From the NCBI GenBank assembly GCA_024234815.1, contig JACKNO010000004.1:310001-374000 (forward strand): a DNA stretch of 64,000 nucleotides. Direction: 5' to 3'. Every line of letters starts with the position of its first letter. The stretch's first letter is position 1. Shown here piece by piece: positions 53,592 to 63,204 of the stretch. The stretch is from Pseudomonadales bacterium. GTDB lineage: Bacteria > Pseudomonadota > Gammaproteobacteria > Pseudomonadales > Halieaceae. Made by a program: the position numbers and the translations under genes. The notes below the pieces were generated by a model. It ran no database searches and had not been told where the DNA came from. It saw nothing but the letters and a program-made list of their open reading frames with translations.

Positions 53592-54086
53592 ATGTTTTGC
53601 AATACTGCGGTTTTACTCGCAACCTGCCTCGCCCTGTTTTCGGCGAGCGCGGCGCAGGCCTTTCGCAACTGCGAATACGGGGACAGCGATGCCTGGTCGG
53701 CGGCTACCCGTTACACGGTGAGTGAACTCGACTTCGACGACGTTACCGGAATCGCCTCAGGTACGGAAACCATCTACAACTATTCGAACACCTACCCGGG
53801 CGACGTGGGCGAGTGTCATGTGACCTATGAGTTGAGTGGCAGTTACGTGGCGGGCGTAGAAGTTTTCGTGCTGAGTGCAACCCGTACCAATTTCAGCGAT
53901 ACCTGTCCCCCGGCGCTGTTGAGTATCGAGTATCCCGCCAGTCGCTTGCAGTCCATCCAGATACAGCCCATGCGCGACGGCTCCGCGACAGTGAACAGCG
54001 GCGACAGCGGGGAGCGGCTTGCCGAGGGCTCCTGGCAGCCGGGCAAGGCTGTCTATAAAACCGGGGAGCGCTGTTCCATATTCTGA
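53592..54086 (+). CDS. Small secreted protein with four mature cysteines
   Basis: 164 residues with a signal peptide ending at AQAF. The mature part has Cys in RNCEY, GECHV, DTCPP and ERCSIF, so probably two disulfide bridges, in a beta-rich domain. No family recognised. Confidence 0.6.
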   Translation: MFCNTAVLLATCLALFSASAAQAFRNCEYGDSDAWSAATRYTVSELDFDDVTGIASGTETIYNYSNTYPGDVGECHVTYELSGSYVAGVEVFVLSATRTNFSDTCPPALLSIEYPASRLQSIQIQPMRDGSATVNSGDSGERLAEGSWQPGKAVYKTGERCSIF

Positions 54087-54223
54087 TTTTGCTTGTTCTG
54101 TACGCAGGCCAGAACGGCACCTACCCAAACCGAATATGGGCATGTAGGCGCAGATGCATGTAATGGTGTAGTGTGGCCGCCCGGGGCTGAGACAGCGAAT
54201 CACTGACACGGTGCGGATTTTCA

Positions 54224-54706
54224 ATGCAGATAGAAGTAATGCGGGCAGACTACCTGGACCCGCGACAGGCAGACGATATAGTTTTTCTACTCAACGATTA
54301 TGCCAGTGACCCCATGGGCGGTGGTGAACCGCTTGCGCCGAAGGTGCGTGAACAGCTGGTGGCAAGCCTCGCGGCACTGCCGCACGCGGTGACTGTCTTG
54401 TGCTATGTGGACGGCGTTGCCGCGGGTCTGGCCAATTGTTTTGAGGGCTTTTCGACCTTCAGCTGCAAGAAGTTGCTGAACATACACGATATGGCGGTGG
54501 TGGCCAGGTTTCGTGGGCTTGGATTGAGCCAGCACCTGCTCCGGGGGGTTGAGGCCGTTGCCAGGGAGCGAGGTTGCGCCAAGTTGACTCTCGAAGTACT
54601 GCAGGGCAATGAAGCTGCGAAAAGCGCCTATAAGAAGTTTGGCTTCGATGCCTATCAACTCGACCCGGCATTGGGAGACGCCCTGTTCTGGCAAAAAGCG
54701 CTTTGA
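54224..54706 (+). CDS. GNAT-family N-acetyltransferase
   Basis: 160 residues. Acetyl-CoA motif: VVARFRGLGLSQHLL (about 85-99); the later KLTLEVLQGNEAAKSAYKKFGF completes the GNAT fold. The acceptor is unknown. Stand-alone gene, converging with the phosphatase gene. Confidence 0.88.
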   Translation: MQIEVMRADYLDPRQADDIVFLLNDYASDPMGGGEPLAPKVREQLVASLAALPHAVTVLCYVDGVAAGLANCFEGFSTFSCKKLLNIHDMAVVARFRGLGLSQHLLRGVEAVARERGCAKLTLEVLQGNEAAKSAYKKFGFDAYQLDPALGDALFWQKAL

Positions 54707-54778
54707 TCCTGACGCCTGTTCACGTCCGGCAGGCGGAGGTATTGTCGTCGACGGGTTCGCTTCCAGGCCGCCCGGATA

Positions 54779-55720
54779 CTACTCCAGCAGGTTATCTCGC
54801 AGGCGCTGGATATCAGCGGCGCTGAGCTGCAGGCCATTCGCCACGTATTTATCAAAATTGCCCCAGGTGGCGTCGATTTCTTCGAAACCCGCCGCCAGCC
54901 AGGCTTCTTCCACACCCATTAATACCGCGATTTTTTCCGCCGTTTCCTCACCCTTGAACAACTTGAGCATGCGCAGCTGATTACTGCGCGCTTCCAGCGC
55001 AGGCTCTTTGCTTGCCATGTAGTCCTGGATTACAGTCTCCTGGGGCACACCGAGAATGCGAAGCAGTATGGCTGCGGCGAAGCCGGTGCGATCCTTGCCG
55101 GCACTGCAGTGCCAGACCACCGGTGCGCCATCTGCGTCCAGCACGGTGTGGATGAAGGTCCGGAACTGGGGCGTAAACTCATCGGCAAACTGGCGGTTGG
55201 CCTGCAGCATGGACTGATTGGCGTCAAAACCCTCGAAGTTGCCTGTTTCAATACGCTCCATGACTTCGCCTACCAGGGCCTTGTTACCGTCATCCAGCAC
55301 TGGAATATCGACTATGGTGAACCCCGGCGGATCCGGTAGCTGGTTTGGCTCCTCGATTTTCTCGGCGGCGGAGCGAAAATCGATAAAGGTGTCCAGCTTG
55401 AGAGTCTGCAGGGCGGCCTGGTCGGCCCTCGAAGCGTCGGCGAAGGTGGCCGACCGGTAGAGCTTACCCCACTTCACCTGGCGACCGTCCTCGCTGCGAT
55501 AGCCTCCCAGGTCACGGAAATTTGGAACTCCTTCAAAATTGAGCAGGCGATGGTCGGCCCGTTGTTCGGCGGGTAATTCTGCCGGTACCAGCACAGGGGG
55601 GGCGGGAATGAACTGGATGACGGCCACCAGCACTGCGGCGGCCGCTATCGTCGTGCCGAATATTTTGCTCCTGTTCAAGGTCTGCTCCGCAGTGTCAACG
55701 CCAGCGGCGCAGAATAGCAT
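54779..55720 (-). CDS. Membrane-anchored tyrosine phosphatase
   Basis: 313 residues. An N-terminal helix (about 22-40) anchors it to the inner membrane with the catalytic domain outside. The P-loop is HCSAGKDR (Cys205, Arg211), and NFRDLGGYRSEDG matches the Tyr_phosphatase3 group. It hydrolyses phosphotyrosine or phosphoinositide-type substrates in related enzymes. The start could lie inside the first 16 codons. Confidence 0.9.
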   Translation of the reverse strand: MLFCAAGVDTAEQTLNRSKIFGTTIAAAAVLVAVIQFIPAPPVLVPAELPAEQRADHRLLNFEGVPNFRDLGGYRSEDGRQVKWGKLYRSATFADASRADQAALQTLKLDTFIDFRSAAEKIEEPNQLPDPPGFTIVDIPVLDDGNKALVGEVMERIETGNFEGFDANQSMLQANRQFADEFTPQFRTFIHTVLDADGAPVVWHCSAGKDRTGFAAAILLRILGVPQETVIQDYMASKEPALEARSNQLRMLKLFKGEETAEKIAVLMGVEEAWLAAGFEEIDATWGNFDKYVANGLQLSAADIQRLRDNLLE

Positions 55721-55823
55721 CGAATATGCCGGCCAAACAGGCCCGGCGGGTTACCCCTGTTTGCCAGCAGCGGCGGATTTAACGATAATCTCCAGCCCGA
55801 TTACTCCAGGCAGGACCACCTAT

Positions 55824-56360
55824 ATGGCATCGCTCCAGGACCAGCTCTTGAAAGCGGGTATTGTCGACGCAAAGAAGGCGAAGAAGCTCGTAAAGGAAAA
55901 ACGCAAAGAGACGAAGAGCCAGCCCAAGGGGCACGCCAGGGTGGATGAGGCCAGGGAGCAGGCAAGGCGGTCGCAGGAGGAAAAGGCGGAGCGGGACCGG
56001 GAGCTGAACCGGCAGCTCCAGGCGGCCAATGAGAAGAAGGCGATTCAGGCGCAGATCGTCCAGCTGATCAAAATGAACCGGATCGAGCGCGCGGGGGGCG
56101 ACACGCCGTACCAGTTCGTCGATGGCAAGAAGATCAAGAAGATTCACGTGAGCGCCCGGCTGCTGGACGAGCTGAGCCGAGGCCGTATCGCCATTGCCAG
56201 GCTGGAAGGTGGTTATGAGTTGCTGCCGGCGGCCGCCGCGAAAAAAATCATCGAGCGCGACGAAAGCGCCATTGTTCTGCTGAACAGCAGTGACTCTGAA
56301 GCCCCGGGTGACGATGACCCCTACGCGGCCTACGAGATTCCAGATGACCTGATGTGGTGA
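55824..56360 (+). CDS. yaiL: DUF2058 (YaiL-like) nucleoprotein
   Basis: 178 residues from the ATG at 55824. It opens with SLQDQLLKAGIVDAKKAKK and continues with a highly charged Lys/Glu/Arg coiled stretch to about residue 75, then the conserved C-terminal YQFVDGKKIKKIHVS. The pattern is that of DUF2058/YaiL. Role not defined; possibly nucleic acid binding. Confidence 0.88.
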   Translation: MASLQDQLLKAGIVDAKKAKKLVKEKRKETKSQPKGHARVDEAREQARRSQEEKAERDRELNRQLQAANEKKAIQAQIVQLIKMNRIERAGGDTPYQFVDGKKIKKIHVSARLLDELSRGRIAIARLEGGYELLPAAAAKKIIERDESAIVLLNSSDSEAPGDDDPYAAYEIPDDLMW

Positions 56361-56448
56361 GCGCCGCGAAACCGCGATTACCCTGTGAAGAAAGCGTACC
56401 GAACACACCGGCCATCGAGGCCGGGCATTTAGACTAAAGGGGATAGAA

Positions 56449-57681
56449 ATGAAAAGCGTAAACGGCTACAGATGGGTTTTGGGCAGTCTGCTACTTGCAG
56501 GCGGCGCCGCAGCCCAGGCGGCGGACGGTGTTACCGACAGCCTGGTCGAAGCGGTGAAAGGCGGCACGGTGGCACTGGATTTTCGCTATCGATATGAAGG
56601 CGTCGACCAGGACGGCATAGACAAGGACGCCCAGGCATCGACCCTGCGGTCGCGGATCACAGCAACCTCGGGCTCCCTGCACGGTTTTACCGTGCTGGGT
56701 GAGGCCGATAACGTGTCCGTGGTCGGGGCGGACAAGTACAACTCGACAGAAAATGGCAAGACCCAGTACCCCGTGGTCGCAGACCCCTCGGGCACCGAGA
56801 TCAACCAGGTCTATCTCAAGTACACGGCGGATTCCGCCAACGGCATCTACGGTCGCCAGCGAATCAATTACAGCAACCAGCGCTTTGTGGGCGGCGTGGC
56901 CTGGCGTCAGAACGAGCAGTCGTTTGATGGCTTCCGCGCAAACTGGCAGGCGTTGGAGAGCATCAACCTGGATTACAGCTACACCTATCGGGTTCACCGG
57001 GTGTTCGGTCCCGATGACGGTGTTAACCCGGCCGAGTGGGACGGCGATAACCAGTTCCTCTATGTGGACTGGAAGGTCGCCGAAGGCCACAACATCGGCG
57101 CCTTCGGCTACTACATCGATGTGGACTCCCAGCACGGCTATTCCGACGCCAAGACTGTAAACAATTCCAGCGAGACCTGGGGATTGGAATATGTGGGCAA
57201 GGTATCGGTACTGGACGTGCGCGCGGCCTATGCATCGCAGGCGGACGCGGGTAACAGCGAACTGGACTATAACGCGGACTATTATTTCCTGGAGGTCGGC
57301 GGCAAGGTGGCCGCTATCGGTCTCAAGGCGGGTTATGAGGTACTGGCCGCTGGCGACGGCGTCGGATTCGCCACGCCCCTGGCAACCTTGCATAAATTCC
57401 AGGGCTGGGCCGACCAGTTTCTGACTACTCCGGGAGATGGAGTCGAGGACCTCTACTTTGGCGTCAGCGGCGCCCTGGGCCCCGTCCAGCTGGCAGCTAT
57501 CTACCACGATTTCCAGGCGGAGGAATCAGGCGGGGATTTTGGTGACGAAATTGACCTTGCGGCGACCTGGCCGGTCAACGAGCATTTTACAACCGAACTG
57601 AAAGCCGCGGTCTTCAACGCTGACAGCGACAGCCACACAGACACCAACAAAGTGTGGCTTACCCTGCAACTCAAGCTCTGA
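56449..57681 (+). CDS. Outer-membrane barrel protein (porin-like)
   Basis: 410 residues with a signal peptide (AQAADG) and alternating beta strands throughout (LDFRYRYEGVDQDG, FTVLGEADNVSVVG, and a C-terminal VWLTLQLKL). Acidic loops. It resembles the uncharacterised 16-18-stranded barrels common in marine gammaproteobacteria. AAGGGGAT precedes the start. Substrate unknown. Confidence 0.85.
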   Translation: MKSVNGYRWVLGSLLLAGGAAAQAADGVTDSLVEAVKGGTVALDFRYRYEGVDQDGIDKDAQASTLRSRITATSGSLHGFTVLGEADNVSVVGADKYNSTENGKTQYPVVADPSGTEINQVYLKYTADSANGIYGRQRINYSNQRFVGGVAWRQNEQSFDGFRANWQALESINLDYSYTYRVHRVFGPDDGVNPAEWDGDNQFLYVDWKVAEGHNIGAFGYYIDVDSQHGYSDAKTVNNSSETWGLEYVGKVSVLDVRAAYASQADAGNSELDYNADYYFLEVGGKVAAIGLKAGYEVLAAGDGVGFATPLATLHKFQGWADQFLTTPGDGVEDLYFGVSGALGPVQLAAIYHDFQAEESGGDFGDEIDLAATWPVNEHFTTELKAAVFNADSDSHTDTNKVWLTLQLKL

Positions 57682-57805
57682 GGGAGCGACTCGCAAGGTG
57701 ATCTGCCGGCAGCTCGAGTTCGCCCCGGGTGAGCTTGGGACGCTGGCGCGGTCGCAGCCGGGTTGAATTGGTCGATCGCGCCTCGCCGGCCGTTCCGGGT
57801 ACGGC

Positions 57806-58408
57806 CTATTCCAGGCTTTGCTGGCCGGTGCCCGTCGGGGTGCCGCGCCGCTGAATGCCATTCTGGCCGGTGTCGGGGCGGGAGCCGCTGTTGATTGCCG
57901 TGGGCAGGGGTTGCAGCAAAGTCGCTCCCCACTGGTGGTGGGGCATGTCATCGACCATATCCTCAACATCGACCAGAGATACCAGGCCCACGAAGGGCTG
58001 GATGGCCCGGCCACCACCTCCGTCGTTGCTCCAGCGGGCGAAATTGCTGCTTGTCACCTTGTGCTGGCGATTGAAAGTGACCAGCAGGAACTCGCCATGC
58101 ATATGGGCCTTTCCCCAGTCTACCGATAACAGGTCCGCGCCCAGGGCGCCCAGGCTTAAGCCGATGGTGTCTTCGCGAATTTGCCAGAATTCCCAGGCCA
58201 GCACGTAACCGTTGCCGGCATCGGATAATCGATCGGGGGGGCCCAGCCTCGCCAGCACCTCCGTCAATGACAGTTCTGAGCCGTCCCCGGCCAGCGCATC
58301 CGCGGAAACCCGGGTGCCTAATTCATAGCGCCACTGGGTACAGCCGGACAGGAGGAGTGCGAGTAGCAGGCCGGCCAGGGCGGGGTGCTTACGTTTCCGC
58401 CGATTCAT
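57806..58408 (-). CDS. Hypothetical lipoprotein, BamE-like domain
   Basis: 200 residues. Lipoprotein signal with lipobox LSGC. The body has LTEVLARLGPPDRLSD followed by WEFWQIREDTIG, a BamE/SmpA-like arrangement (conserved LGPP turn). The C-terminal 40 residues are low-complexity. Its start overlaps the end of the next gene upstream by 20 bases, so the pair is translated together. Confidence 0.75.
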   Translation of the reverse strand: MNRRKRKHPALAGLLLALLLSGCTQWRYELGTRVSADALAGDGSELSLTEVLARLGPPDRLSDAGNGYVLAWEFWQIREDTIGLSLGALGADLLSVDWGKAHMHGEFLLVTFNRQHKVTSSNFARWSNDGGGGRAIQPFVGLVSLVDVEDMVDDMPHHQWGATLLQPLPTAINSGSRPDTGQNGIQRRGTPTGTGQQSLE

Positions 58409-58760
58409 CGATTCGGGTCGCGAAGTCGGTCAGTACGTCATTTTCATCAAAGAACAAGACGGCGCGATCATAATGCGTGTCGATCTTCATGCGGTTATAG
58501 AGGATCAGGATCAGTCCACTGCCCTTTGACCTTTCATAGAGATAATACAGTACGGTTTCTTCCTCGAGCGCAATCACCTGGGAGGGCGGCCCCAGTATCG
58601 CCAGTGCATCCTTGCGAGTTGTCTGCCCCGGAACCAGATGTCTGGTGACGCTATCCTGCCAAGTCACTTCCACTCCGCGTTTGTTCTCGTACTGGGCGCA
58701 GCCCGCCAGAACGACAGTTAACAGGCAGGCGCTTAAGCCACTGACAAGGCTTTTTCTCAC
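58389..58760 (-). CDS. BamE-like lipoprotein
   Basis: 123 residues from the GTG at 58760, chosen because GGAG sits about 8 bases before it and it opens a lipoprotein signal (lipobox LAGC). The domain has RKDALAILGPPSQVIALEEE and YYLYERSKG, like the SmpA/BamE fold. It forms an overlapping pair with the lipoprotein at 57806. Confidence 0.78.
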   Translation of the reverse strand: MRKSLVSGLSACLLTVVLAGCAQYENKRGVEVTWQDSVTRHLVPGQTTRKDALAILGPPSQVIALEEETVLYYLYERSKGSGLILILYNRMKIDTHYDRAVLFFDENDVLTDFATRIDESAET

Positions 58761-58983
58761 GGCGATTTCTCCGGGAATGACGAAGCTGAATCCAGCGCAG
58801 ACTATGCCACCCCTGGCGATACGGACACAAGCCCGGGAATCCTGCGGTGGCAGCGGCAAATCAGTGAGCGAGGTAAATGCGGGAACTGCGCGGCCGCGGT
58901 TATTTGGGGCTGTGGGTACGCAATGAGATGAATATTGACTACTATAGCGTGGTCGCTCACGAGAATAATGACAGGGTATCGCC

Positions 58984-61170
58984 ATGATAGCGCGCATTCA
59001 AAGATTGCTTCCGGCCTTCATATTTCTGGCCCTGGCCGTGGGTTGTTCCCGGGATGAGCCGCCAGTTTCAACAGCGGCGCCGGTAGTCGCTGAGACCGCG
59101 ATACCGGCCCAGGCACCGGTAACTGTCCCCGATGTGGAGTGGCGGCGCCATGGTATGAATGAAGCGGAAACCCGTTTCAGTACCCTGGCCGACATTAACG
59201 ATGCCAACGTTTCGAAGCTGGGGCTGGCCTGGTATTTTGATTACCCGACGGCTCGCGGAATGGAGGCGACGCCTCTGGTTGTCGACGGTGTTATATACAC
59301 CAGTGGCTCATGGAGCATGGTATACGCCAATGACGCTGTCACCGGGGAATTGCTGTGGTTTTACGATCCCCAGGTGCCCAGGAACTGGGCCGTGCACGGA
59401 TGTTGTGATGTAGTGAACCGCGGCGTGGCCTTCGATAAGGGCCGTTTGTATTTCGGCACCTACGATGGCCGCCTGATCAGCCTGAACGCAGCGGATGGCT
59501 CGGTACGCTGGTCTGTCCAGACAACGGATACCGAAAGACCCTATACCATCACCGGTGCACCCCGGATCGCGAAAGACAAGGTAATCATCGGCAATGGTGG
59601 CGGTGAATTCGGCGTACGCGGTTATGTTACCGCCTACGACCTCGATAGCGGCGAACAGGAATGGCGTTTCTACACCGTGCCTGGCAATCCCGCTGATGGA
59701 TTTGAGAACGACGCCATGAAACGGGCGGCCGACACCTGGGGCGGTGGCGAGTGGTGGGTGATCGGCGGTGGCGGCACGGTCTGGGACTCCATGGCCTACG
59801 ACCCCGAACTCAACCTGCTGTACGTTGGCGTGGGTAACGGCGCCCCCTGGAATCGACAGATTCGCAGCCCGGCCGGCGGTGACAATCTCTACCTGTCCTC
59901 CATAGTTGCGCTCAACCCGGATGACGGAAGCTACGTGTGGCATTACCAGACGACCCCCGGAGAAACCTGGGACTATACCGCCACCCAGCATATGATCCTC
60001 GCGGATATCCCGATCGGCGACAAAGTGCGCAAGGTGATCATGCAGGCGCCCAAGAACGGGTTTTTCTATGTGCTCGACCGGGCGACCGGGGAACTGCTGT
60101 CAGCCGAAGCCTATGCCGCGATGACCTGGGCCACAGGCGTGGACATGAAGACCGGCCGGCCGCTGGAGGTAGAGGGGGCCCGTTACGAAAACGGCCCGAC
60201 CAACCTGCAGTTACCCGGCCCGATTGGCGGCCACAACTGGCACCCCATGAGCTTCAGCCCCGACACCGGCCTCGTCTACATCCCCGCCCAGGACGCGCCC
60301 TGGGTGTACGCCACAGACGAGGGGTTCAAATACCAGCCGGGATACTGGAATACAGGTACGGATAACCGGGTCGCAGCGCTCCCGGATGACCCCGCTCTGC
60401 GGGCGCAGGTCCTGGCCGAGGTGAAGGGCGCCATCATCGCCTGGGACCCGGTCGCCGGCAAACCTCGTTGGCGGGTGGAGCACGTGGGGCCGTGGAACGG
60501 AGGTATGTTATCCACTGCCGGAAACCTGCTACTGCAGGGCAATGGCAGCGGTCAGCTTGTAGCCTACAAGGCAGACACCGGCGATGTGCTGTGGGATTTC
60601 GATGCCCAGACCGGGATTGTTGCTCCACCGGTGACCTTTCGCATCGATGGTACCCAGTATATAGCGGTTGTTGCGGGGTGGGGCGGTGTCCTGGCGCTGA
60701 GTGGGGGCGATGCGCTCAAGACGGGACCGGTGGCCAATCGCAGCCGGTTGCTGGTGTTCAAATTAGGTGGAGAAGCGTCCCTGCCTCCCGCTGTAGACAA
60801 GCCCTTGATCATCGACCCGCCTCCGCTCACGGCGACAGCGGAGCAGGTCGCAGAGGGTTTCCAGCAGTTTATGATCTATTGCATGCCCTGCCATGGAGAC
60901 GGCGCTGTCAGCGGTGGCGTCACCCCTGATTTAAGGGCGCTGACACCGGAAAAACACGCCATGTGGGACGCTATTGTGCTGGGAGGTATGCACTGGCAAA
61001 ACGGCATGGTCGGCTTCAGCGGTGTGCTCGCTAAGGAACAGGCGGACAATATCCACCACTATGTCATAGAGCGTGCGCATTTTGCGGTTGACCAGGGTGA
61101 AGGCGCGGTTGTCGAGGAAGAAGCGATGGTCGTCGACGAGGAGGAGGGAGAGGTCGTCGAGGCGGATTGA
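58984..61170 (+). CDS. PQQ-dependent quinohaemoprotein alcohol dehydrogenase, second copy
   Basis: 728 residues, paralogue of 65-2167. Lipoprotein signal (lipobox AVGC). The propeller has GCCDVVNRG (adjacent Cys pair), TPGETWDYTATQ, and the cytochrome c domain CMPCH from residue 633 with axial Met near 675. It differs by an acidic tail (EEE, DEEEG) after the cytochrome. Periplasmic; substrate unknown. Confidence 0.93.
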   Translation: MIARIQRLLPAFIFLALAVGCSRDEPPVSTAAPVVAETAIPAQAPVTVPDVEWRRHGMNEAETRFSTLADINDANVSKLGLAWYFDYPTARGMEATPLVVDGVIYTSGSWSMVYANDAVTGELLWFYDPQVPRNWAVHGCCDVVNRGVAFDKGRLYFGTYDGRLISLNAADGSVRWSVQTTDTERPYTITGAPRIAKDKVIIGNGGGEFGVRGYVTAYDLDSGEQEWRFYTVPGNPADGFENDAMKRAADTWGGGEWWVIGGGGTVWDSMAYDPELNLLYVGVGNGAPWNRQIRSPAGGDNLYLSSIVALNPDDGSYVWHYQTTPGETWDYTATQHMILADIPIGDKVRKVIMQAPKNGFFYVLDRATGELLSAEAYAAMTWATGVDMKTGRPLEVEGARYENGPTNLQLPGPIGGHNWHPMSFSPDTGLVYIPAQDAPWVYATDEGFKYQPGYWNTGTDNRVAALPDDPALRAQVLAEVKGAIIAWDPVAGKPRWRVEHVGPWNGGMLSTAGNLLLQGNGSGQLVAYKADTGDVLWDFDAQTGIVAPPVTFRIDGTQYIAVVAGWGGVLALSGGDALKTGPVANRSRLLVFKLGGEASLPPAVDKPLIIDPPPLTATAEQVAEGFQQFMIYCMPCHGDGAVSGGVTPDLRALTPEKHAMWDAIVLGGMHWQNGMVGFSGVLAKEQADNIHHYVIERAHFAVDQGEGAVVEEEAMVVDEEEGEVVEAD

Positions 61171-61186
61171 GGCAAAATCACGCGCC

Positions 61187-61223
61187 AAAAAAAAGCCAGT
61201 ACCGGGTAGGTACTGGCTTTTCT
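61187..61223. terminator. Bidirectional intrinsic terminator
   Basis: AAAAGCCAGTACC (61191-61203), loop of 5, GGTACTGGCTTTT (61209-61221): a 13-bp stem with an A-run before and a T-run after, so it works on both strands, for the PQQ dehydrogenase and for the leftward cold-shock gene. Confidence 0.9.
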
Positions 61224-61282
61224 GTTTGCGATCAGTAACGCGATAACTCTCCGGCGAAATCGCCAGGACAGTTACAGCGGCA

Positions 61283-61492
61283 CTAGATTGCGACGATATT
61301 TTCTGCCTGTGGGCCTTTCTGGCCTGCAGTAACAGTAAATTCAACACGCTGGCCTTCAGCCAGGGTTTTGAAGCCGGAGCCGGAAATGGCGCTGAAGTGA
61401 GCAAAAACGTCGGGGCCGTTTTCCTGGGCGATAAAGCCGAAGCCTTTAGATTCGTTAAACCACTTTACGGTGCCGGTTACAGTGTTAGACAT
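61283..61492 (-). CDS. CspA-family cold-shock protein
   Basis: 69 residues, whole cold-shock domain: GTVKWFNESKGFGFI (RNP1) and VFAHFSAI (RNP2). RNA chaperone that binds single-stranded RNA/DNA. It has a long 5' leader (about 150 bases) typical of cold-shock genes, and a promoter at 61647-61674. Confidence 0.97.
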   Translation of the reverse strand: MSNTVTGTVKWFNESKGFGFIAQENGPDVFAHFSAISGSGFKTLAEGQRVEFTVTAGQKGPQAENIVAI

Positions 61493-61646
61493 TGTTGTAT
61501 CCTATATATTCAAAAAAATTCACGCCCTTTTTAGAGGCATTGGTGCTGGAACTAGGGCTTTTTATTTAAAGACTTCAGGACGAGGTAGTACAGCGGGACT
61601 TCGAAATGGGGAAAATAAATAACAGTCGTTCTTCCAAGCTCGCGCT

Positions 61647-61674
61647 ACTATAAACCTAATCTGGTGTCTGTCAA
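61647..61674 (-). promoter_or_regulatory. Sigma-70 promoter of the cold-shock gene
   Basis: On the minus strand: -35 TTGACA (61674-61669), 16-base spacer, -10 TATAGT (61652-61647). The predicted start near 61640 leaves a leader of about 148 bases before the ATG at 61492, as in cspA mRNAs that respond to temperature. Confidence 0.8.
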
Positions 61675-61741
61675 CGTTTATTTGCGGAGACGCGCCACGA
61701 GGTGAGTGACTCGTGGCGCGGATATCGGGCTCGCGGGTAGC

Positions 61742-62434
61742 TTACTGCGCGGCGGGGCTGCTGGGCTCCGCGGAAATCTTGCTCAGGTGATCGCTCAGGA
61801 TTGTCGCCCAGCGCCGTATAATGCGATCTGCGTCCGCCATATTGGTTACGCTGTTACGCACTTCGAAGTAATCGTCCCCTGCGGCTTCGGGGTCGATGAC
61901 ACGCGCAATCATGTCCCCGGTCTTGCCATCGTACAATTGCATAAACAGCGTCATCTGGCCGGCGCTGGCGGAGAAGTTCGCCTGCATGCCCGCCGTCAGT
62001 GAGTCTGGCGCGGTCACCTCGAGGTTGAGTATCGCGGGTTGGATAACCAGCACCCCGTCGCCGCCCCTGTCCACTATTTCCTGTCCACCCTTTTTCAGTA
62101 CCTCGATGAACACCTTGTCGAACTCCTTGCCCAGGGCTTCGCGGATATTTTTCATGTCCTGGTCGGTAATCCGGTTCATCAGGTTCATGGTCTGGTCGTT
62201 ATAATTGCGTTGCCAGTCCTTTTTGAACGCCACATAACAGCCCAACAGCGCCACCTTGTCGTACTCGGCCAGGTTGGTGCCCGGCTTCATATAGACTGCT
62301 CTCAGTTTGGTGTGCTTTACGAGCTTGAGGTCATCGGCGCCCACCGGGGGGGCGGCGGGCTCGGCAATGACTGCGGCGGACAGGAAAAATGCCAACACGG
62401 CAGCAACGGGCGTCAGCAGGATTTTAAGGCTCAT
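61742..62434 (-). CDS. DUF3313-like exported protein
   Basis: 230 residues with a signal peptide (VIAEPA). The mature sequence has YMKPGTNLAEYDKVALLGCYVAFKKDW-like segments and YDGKTGDMIARVID, as in the DUF3313 family. Some members are lipoproteins, but no Cys is at the cleavage site here. Function unknown. Confidence 0.75.
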   Translation of the reverse strand: MSLKILLTPVAAVLAFFLSAAVIAEPAAPPVGADDLKLVKHTKLRAVYMKPGTNLAEYDKVALLGCYVAFKKDWQRNYNDQTMNLMNRITDQDMKNIREALGKEFDKVFIEVLKKGGQEIVDRGGDGVLVIQPAILNLEVTAPDSLTAGMQANFSASAGQMTLFMQLYDGKTGDMIARVIDPEAAGDDYFEVRNSVTNMADADRIIRRWATILSDHLSKISAEPSSPAAQ

Positions 62435-62658
62435 AGATTATTCTCCGTGGTTGAATCAGGGTGTGTTGCCGGTCAGCGAAATTGCCGTGGGTACTCCAGG
62501 CTGGTGAAAAGGTTGAAAAAGCTCAAAAAAGTGTGGACCAGAATCAAAGCGTTGGCAAGTATGCCATGTACAGCGTCTCGGCGTGCTCTACGAGCCTGTT
62601 GATTCGCAACAGCAAGGGGTATTATCCCGGGGAGTGTTATTCTGGTGAGGGCGGGTAT

Positions 62659-63153
62659 ATGAAATTCTCAAAACTGATTCTGGTCGCCGGTTGCGGCCTG
62701 CTGCTGCAGTCTGCGGCCTGGGCACAGATTTACGAGAGTGAGGACGCACAGGGCGTGCCGGATTTCAGTGATACCCCGAGCCAGGGCGCGGAAGTCGTTG
62801 ACCTGCCGGCAACCAATCTCATGGAGGCCCCGCCCGCGGAGGCGGTCGCACAACCCGACCCGGAACCCGAGCCTTACCCGGCGGAGGGTGGCGCCGCGCC
62901 CGCCGGTAGCGAACAGCAGGAGGACGGTGGCGACACGATGTACTATGGCGGTGCCGATGAAGATGATCCGCGAGCCCGCCGCCGCGAGGATATGGACCGT
63001 ATCGACAATGCCCTGCCGGGTGAGAATGAGCCCGGCATCGCTGAGCCCGGTCACCTTCCGGCAGCTGAACCCCGGGCTGTAGAGGAGGCTGTTGGTGCCG
63101 AGGGGGATCGCGGCCCGCATGGGGTGCACGATGTTCACCGGGGCGGGCGCTGA
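62659..63153 (+). CDS. DUF4124-like exported protein
   Basis: 164 residues from the ATG at 62659, which opens a signal peptide (AAWAQ). DUF4124-like core IYESEDAQGVPDFSDTPS, then a Pro/Glu/Ala-rich part. The last 40 residues read less typically, so a late frameshift is possible. Compare 23884-24495. Confidence 0.65.
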   Translation: MKFSKLILVAGCGLLLQSAAWAQIYESEDAQGVPDFSDTPSQGAEVVDLPATNLMEAPPAEAVAQPDPEPEPYPAEGGAAPAGSEQQEDGGDTMYYGGADEDDPRARRREDMDRIDNALPGENEPGIAEPGHLPAAEPRAVEEAVGAEGDRGPHGVHDVHRGGR

Positions 63154-63204
63154 GACGTAGTCCACGGTTGTTACCCCGGGCTGCGGCAACAGGTCGGGTG
63201 CGGG

